NCBI RefSeq assembly: GCF_006007965.1
Contig: NZ_CP040748.1
Location: 1,860,001 to 1,924,000, forward strand
Reading direction: 5' to 3'
Source of the DNA: Nocardioides jishulii
GTDB taxonomy: Bacteria; Actinomycetota; Actinomycetes; Propionibacteriales; Nocardioidaceae
Length of the DNA: 64,000 nt
Made by a program: the position numbers and the translations under genes. The notes under the pieces are model-generated. The model saw nothing but the letters and a program-made list of their open reading frames with translations. It had not been told where the DNA came from and ran no database searches. Shown in pieces: positions 60,243 to 64,000 of the stretch (positions are counted from its first letter, which is position 1; every line of letters begins with the position of its first letter).

Positions 60243-61379
60243 ATGGACTTCACGCTCGATGACGAGCAGATCGCCCTGCGCGAGGCGGTGCGCGGCCTGC
60301 TCTCGCGCCGCTACGGCGACTTCGAGGAGCGACGCCGCAGCGTCGCCAGCGAGCCCGGGTACGACCCGACCATGTGGAAGGCGCTCGCCGAGATGGGCGC
60401 ACTCGGCCTGCCGTTCACCGAGGAGGACGGCGGCATGGGCGCCGGTCCCGTCGAGGTCGGCGTCGTGGCGCAGGAGATCGGCCGCGTCCTCGCGCCTGAG
60501 CCGTACCTCTCCACGGTCGTGCTCGCCGGCGGCATGGTCGCGGCCCTGGGCACCGACGTCCAGCGCGCCGAGGTGCTCGGCCCGTTGTCGTCAGGCGACC
60601 TCCACCTCGCCCTCGCCCACGCCGAGCCAGGAGGCCGCTGGAGCGACGGCGCCACCTCCGTCACCGCCAGCCTCGTCGGCAACGAGTGGAGGCTCACCGG
60701 CGTCAAGGAGCCGGTCCTCAACGGCGACGCCGAGACACTGGTGGTCACCGCTGCCCTGCCCGAGGGCGGAACCGGCGGTTTCCTCGTCGCCGGTGAGGCC
60801 GCGATGCGGACCAGCGCCACGGCGTACGACGGGACCCGCGTCAGCCGCGTCGTCCTGGACGGCGCCCTCGGGGTCCCACTCGGCGAGGCCGACTCCGACG
60901 CCAGCCAGGCCATCGGGGCGGCGCTCGACCGCGCCCGGATCATCGCGTGCCACGAGGCCCTCGGCGGCATGGAGGCGGCGTTGAAGGCGACCACCGGCTA
61001 CCTCCGCAGCCGCAAGCAGTTCGGCGTCCCCCTCAGCACCTTCCAGGCGCTCACCTTCCGCGCCGCCGACATGTACGTCGCCGTCGAGCTCAGCACCAGC
61101 ATGGTGTGGTGGGCGACGATGGTTGCCTCCGAGCGCGACGCGTCAGCGACCCGGGAAGCGGCCGAACGAGCTGCCCTCCAGGTCAGTCGGGCTGGCCGGC
61201 TCGTCGGTCAGGAGGCCATCCAGCTGCACGGCGGCATCGGCATGACCGCGGAGTACCCGGTCGGCAACATCACGGCCCACCTCACCGCGCTCGACCACCT
61301 GCTGGGCGACGGCGGGCACCACCTGCGGTCACTCTCGCAGCGCCTGGAGGGCTACGGCGCGATCGACCCGTTGGCCTGA
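60243..61379 (+). CDS. Acyl-CoA dehydrogenase subunit 2
   Basis: A 378-residue partner: LGLPFTEEDGGMGAGPVEVGVVAQEIGRVLAPEPY at the N-terminus, and IQLHGGIGMTAEYPVGNITAHLTAL at the C-terminus (FAD/substrate helix). It lacks parts of the FAD-binding motifs in subunit 1, as expected for a heteromeric pair. It is 8 bp from subunit 1 and ends before a 15-bp-arm hairpin. Confidence 0.9.
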   Translation: MDFTLDDEQIALREAVRGLLSRRYGDFEERRRSVASEPGYDPTMWKALAEMGALGLPFTEEDGGMGAGPVEVGVVAQEIGRVLAPEPYLSTVVLAGGMVAALGTDVQRAEVLGPLSSGDLHLALAHAEPGGRWSDGATSVTASLVGNEWRLTGVKEPVLNGDAETLVVTAALPEGGTGGFLVAGEAAMRTSATAYDGTRVSRVVLDGALGVPLGEADSDASQAIGAALDRARIIACHEALGGMEAALKATTGYLRSRKQFGVPLSTFQALTFRAADMYVAVELSTSMVWWATMVASERDASATREAAERAALQVSRAGRLVGQEAIQLHGGIGMTAEYPVGNITAHLTALDHLLGDGGHHLRSLSQRLEGYGAIDPLA

Positions 61380-61380
61380 C

Positions 61381-61413
61381 CGCTGGAGGGCGGCCGCCGG
61401 CCGCCCTCCAGCG
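61381..61413. terminator. Bidirectional terminator
   Basis: Perfect 15-bp arms CGCTGGAGGGCGGCC / complement with a GCC loop, between the convergent acyl-CoA dehydrogenase and PucR-type genes. Confidence 0.8.
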
Positions 61414-61436
61414 CCCGCCCTCCTGGCGGGGCCTCG

Positions 61437-62654
61437 TCAGCGAGCCCGCGCCATCAGGGCGAGCCCCAGCAGCAGCTTGTCGCGGGGATTGCTGAGCGAG
61501 CGGCCGGTGAGCTGCTCGATCTGCTTGAGCCGGTAGATCACGGTGTTGCGGTGGCAGTAGAGCTCACTCGCCGCGTGGGTGGGAGAGCCGTCGTGGCGCA
61601 GGAGCGCGGCCAGGGTCTCCAGGAGCACCTCGGCCTGGGCGGGTGGCTGGGCGAGCACGGGCCCCAACGCCTCGGCGACCAGCCGCGGGGCGACCTGCGG
61701 GTTGCCGACGAGCAGCACCTCGGGCAACCGCTCCGAGACGGCGACCACCTGACTGGCACCGCGCGGCACCGTCTCGGCCGCACGGCACGCGAGCTGGAAC
61801 GCCGTCGCGAAACCGGCGATCCCGTCGGTCGAGAGCGCCACCCCCATCCGGCCCGCCGCCTGGGGGGCGAAGACCCCGACCAAGGTGTCCTCGTCGGGCA
61901 GCTGCCCCGACAGGAGTCCGTAGTGCACACCCGAACGCACGTGCCAGCGGGCCACGATCCCGAGCCGGTCGAGCCGGTCGTCCACGGTGGCCAGCCCGTC
62001 GCCGACGTCGGGGCGGTCGTGGATCAGCGCGACGCAGGCCACCGCGTCCTCGGCGCCGATCCCGAGGGTGGCGTACACCTCCTCGGCGAAGGCGGGGTCC
62101 GCGCCCCGCCCCTCCACCAGCCCGTCGAGCAGCCCTTGCTCGCGCTGGAGGTCCTGACGCTGCATGCGTGAGGTCTCGCGGCGGTACGCCTCGATCACCA
62201 CGGTGTTCTGCACGTCCAGCGTGGTCCACACGCTGCGGGCCGCGAGCAGCAGCACCTGGTCGTCGACGTGGATCGCCGGGTCGACGGTGACGCGCCCGAC
62301 GAGCGCCTCCCACAGGATCCGTGCGCCGAGCATGTAGGCGTTGAGCACGAGCTCCAGCGGCACGTCCTGCCGGGCGCGTCGTCGTCCGGTCTCGCGCCAC
62401 AGCTCCACGGCGTTCCCCGCGCCCTCGCCCTCCTCCTGCCCTTGGCCCGAGAGGATCCGCAGGCCGCGGCGGATGTGCTGGCGGGTGCTGGTGCGGACAT
62501 CAGCGCGGAACTCCGGGCCGATGCGTTCCCACAGGTCGTGGTCGCGCTCGAAGAGGGACAGGGTGATGGTGTCGGCAATCGAGTCGGACTGGTCGAGCAG
62601 CAGCGACCAGGCGCTCCGCAGGGCGTCCTCGACTTCGACCTCACTGGTGGACAT
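61437..62654 (-). CDS. PucR/CdaR-type transcriptional regulator
   Basis: A 405-residue regulator. The C-terminal helix-turn-helix (ELYCHRNTVIYRLKQIEQLTGR) is the PucR-type HTH 30. The GGDEF-like/PucR central domain spans roughly 150-330. It diverges from the LIV-type ABC genes at 62806 with an inverted repeat TGGGCGC-C-GCGCCCA at 62731-62745 in the gap. It is likely to control that transporter and perhaps the neighbouring acyl-CoA dehydrogenases. The start ATG 62654 is chosen as the first Met of the conserved domain. Confidence 0.88.
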   Translation of the reverse strand: MSTSEVEVEDALRSAWSLLLDQSDSIADTITLSLFERDHDLWERIGPEFRADVRTSTRQHIRRGLRILSGQGQEEGEGAGNAVELWRETGRRRARQDVPLELVLNAYMLGARILWEALVGRVTVDPAIHVDDQVLLLAARSVWTTLDVQNTVVIEAYRRETSRMQRQDLQREQGLLDGLVEGRGADPAFAEEVYATLGIGAEDAVACVALIHDRPDVGDGLATVDDRLDRLGIVARWHVRSGVHYGLLSGQLPDEDTLVGVFAPQAAGRMGVALSTDGIAGFATAFQLACRAAETVPRGASQVVAVSERLPEVLLVGNPQVAPRLVAEALGPVLAQPPAQAEVLLETLAALLRHDGSPTHAASELYCHRNTVIYRLKQIEQLTGRSLSNPRDKLLLGLALMARAR

Positions 62655-62730
62655 GTCGTCAGGTTCGCACTCCCAGCACAACTCTGACCATCCCCCTAGG
62701 CGCCGTTGGGGCCCCGCGACCAACCATTTC

Positions 62731-62745
62731 TGGGCGCCGCGCCCA
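62731..62745. promoter_or_regulatory. Candidate PucR operator
   Basis: TGGGCGC-C-GCGCCCA is a perfect 7-bp inverted repeat centred between the PucR gene (start 62654) and the LivG-like gene (start 62806). GC-rich repeats also arise by chance here, so support is moderate. Confidence 0.5.
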
Positions 62746-62805
62746 ATGACCCCGGTGTGCCAGCAAACCAAGGTGGTACAGGTCACACCGCACAAGGAGG
62801 GGTCA

Positions 62806-63645
62806 GTGAGGCAGGAACCCGCACCGGAGGCAGAGCTCGCAGACAGGGAGCTCGCAGACAGGGAGCTCGCAGAGTTCGCGCTCGAGCACGTCACCGTCCA
62901 CTTCGGCGGACTGACGGCGCTCTCCGACGCCTCGCTCTCGGTCGCCCCGCGCAGCGTCCACGGTGTCATCGGCCCCAACGGCGCCGGCAAGACGACGCTC
63001 TTCAACGTGGCCTGCGGCTTCGTACGCCCCGACGAGGGCCGCGTCGTGCTGCGCGGTCGCCACCTCCCGCAGCTGCGGCCCCACCACCTGCCCCGTCTCG
63101 GGATCGCCCGCACCCTCCAAGGGCTGGGCCTCTTCGAGGGGGTGAGCGTGCTGGACAACGTGATGCTGGGTGCCGACCACCACGCGCGCAGCGGCTTCGC
63201 TGCCGCCCTCTTCCGTCTGCCCGGATCTCGCCGCGCCGAGCACGACCTGCGCACCCGCGCCATGGAGGCCCTCGACTCACTCGGGATGGCGCACCTGGCC
63301 GCGGCTTACCCCGGCGGTCTCCCCTACCCGTTGCGCAAGCGCGTCGCCCTGGCCCGTGCCCTGGTCTGCGAGCCCAGCCTGCTCCTGCTCGACGAGCCCG
63401 CCAGCGGGCTGGGCGCCGACGAGATCGAGGAGCTCGGTCTTCTCGTCCGCAGCCTGGGCGAGCGGATGTCGGTGCTGCTGGTGGAACACCACATGGACCT
63501 GGTCATGGAGGTGTGCGACGAGATCACCGTCCTCGACTTCGGACGCGTGATCGCCCACGGCTCCCCCGCGCAGGTGCGCGAGGACCCGCAGGTCCTCGAC
63601 GCCTACCTAGGCGACGCCTCCCTCGCCGAGGAAGGGACCGCCTGA
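62806..63645 (+). CDS. LIV-type ABC transporter ATPase (LivG-like)
   Basis: A 279-residue ATPase: Walker A GPNGAGKTT, Walker B LLLLDEPASGLG, signature region replaced by GLPYPLRKRVALARAL rather than LSGGQ. The N-terminus has a tandem ADREL repeat (15-bp duplication). GTG 62806 has a strong AAGGAGG 5 nt upstream. It overlaps the next gene by TGATG. It belongs to the second LIV transporter, whose permeases probably lie right of the window. Confidence 0.88.
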   Translation: MRQEPAPEAELADRELADRELAEFALEHVTVHFGGLTALSDASLSVAPRSVHGVIGPNGAGKTTLFNVACGFVRPDEGRVVLRGRHLPQLRPHHLPRLGIARTLQGLGLFEGVSVLDNVMLGADHHARSGFAAALFRLPGSRRAEHDLRTRAMEALDSLGMAHLAAAYPGGLPYPLRKRVALARALVCEPSLLLLDEPASGLGADEIEELGLLVRSLGERMSVLLVEHHMDLVMEVCDEITVLDFGRVIAHGSPAQVREDPQVLDAYLGDASLAEEGTA

Positions 63646-64000
63646 TGCTGACCGTCGACCGCCTCAGCGTCGCCCACGGGCCGGTGCAGGCACTCCACGA
63701 GGTCTCACTCACCGCCGAGCGGGGCCGGATCACCACCGTCCTGGGCGCCAACGGCGCCGGCAAGACCACGTTGCTGCGCACCATCTCCGGGCTGCACCGC
63801 GCCGTGTCGGGCAGCGTCCGCCTCGGCGACCAGTCGCTCAGCAGGGTTCCGGCCGAGGCGATGGCTGCGCACGGCCTGGCCCACGTGCCCGAGGGGCGGG
63901 GCGTGGTGACCGAGCTGACCGTCGAGGAGAACCTCCGCCTCGGCGCGCTCGCCCGGGGCCGGGTCCGCCCCGGCGACCTGGACCTGGCGTACGACCTCTT
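63645..64000 (+). CDS. LIV-type ABC transporter ATPase (LivF-like), truncated by window end
   Basis: The first 118 residues are visible: MLTVDRLSVAHGPVQALHEV, Walker A GANGAGKTT and AHVPEGRGVVTELTVEENL, which is typical LivF. The stop of LivG and this start share a G (TGATG). It is incomplete only because the window ends. Confidence 0.88.
   Translation, partial: MLTVDRLSVAHGPVQALHEVSLTAERGRITTVLGANGAGKTTLLRTISGLHRAVSGSVRLGDQSLSRVPAEAMAAHGLAHVPEGRGVVTELTVEENLRLGALARGRVRPGDLDLAYDL

Overview
High-GC (roughly 70% by eye) DNA from an actinomycete. The codon usage, leaderless promoters, class E sortase, LPxTG proteins, paired acyl-CoA dehydrogenases, IclR/PucR/GntR regulators and nickel-type Nur boxes suggest a Nocardioides-like soil actinobacterium. 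I see no rRNA, tRNA, transposase, prophage or CRISPR array. Genes are densely packed with many ATGA, GTGA or TGATG overlaps, and almost every convergent junction carries a strong hairpin.

Positions 1-45,600 look like one large catabolic island. Its core (13676-20842, minus strand) encodes proteins resembling the plant chlorophyll-breakdown enzymes: two proteins of the red chlorophyll catabolite reductase (RCCR) type and a more divergent bilin-reductase-fold protein (863, 16903, 20024), a Rieske oxygenase resembling pheophorbide a oxygenase (17801), a chlorophyllase-like hydrolase (19023), and an SDR resembling chlorophyll b reductase NOL/NYC1 (15123). A duplicated beta-barrel-like protein, a membrane protein and an arylmalonate-decarboxylase-type protein share the operon. 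An IsdG-like ABM protein and a methylesterase-like hydrolase diverge from the first RCCR-like gene. My leading hypothesis is an uncharacterised bacterial pathway for importing and degrading a tetrapyrrole (chlorophyll derivative, bilin or related compound).

The island also holds a surface-capture module: a sortase, an LPQTG protein with two copies of a repeated beta domain, an LPKTG protein with a neocarzinostatin-type domain, and two further tail-anchored surface proteins. A LIV-type ABC importer is encoded beside it, with both permeases and one ATPase fused in one chain. The right half (20955-45558) has two aldehyde dehydrogenases, a flavin-dependent oxygenase/dehydrogenase with a flavin reductase fusion, a double nitrilase, an MFS carrier, two cupins, a maleamate-amidase-like hydrolase, two CoA-transferases, an HMG-CoA-lyase-like enzyme, an acyl-CoA ligase, a His-rich bicupin and a flavoprotein. 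It ends with an operon for CoA-transferase, cyclase, MmgE/PrpD and a hydantoinase/imidase-like enzyme. These could open maleimide-type or lactam rings and feed the fragments to CoA-dependent cleavage. AT-rich elements around ATATAYGAT recur at most divergent promoters across 40 kb and probably form one regulon under the GntR protein at 26744, although overlap with -10 boxes is a confounder.

Positions 45,700-64,000 are more ordinary: a DinB/maleylpyruvate-isomerase-like protein, a VOC protein, an IclR regulator with a clear palindromic operator, oxidoreductases, a nickel ECF transporter (NikMNQO) and an orphan NikA-like binding protein that each carry a Nur-box match, two alcohol dehydrogenases, a thioesterase, a two-subunit acyl-CoA dehydrogenase, a PucR-type regulator and the start of a second LIV-type ABC transporter that runs off the end.
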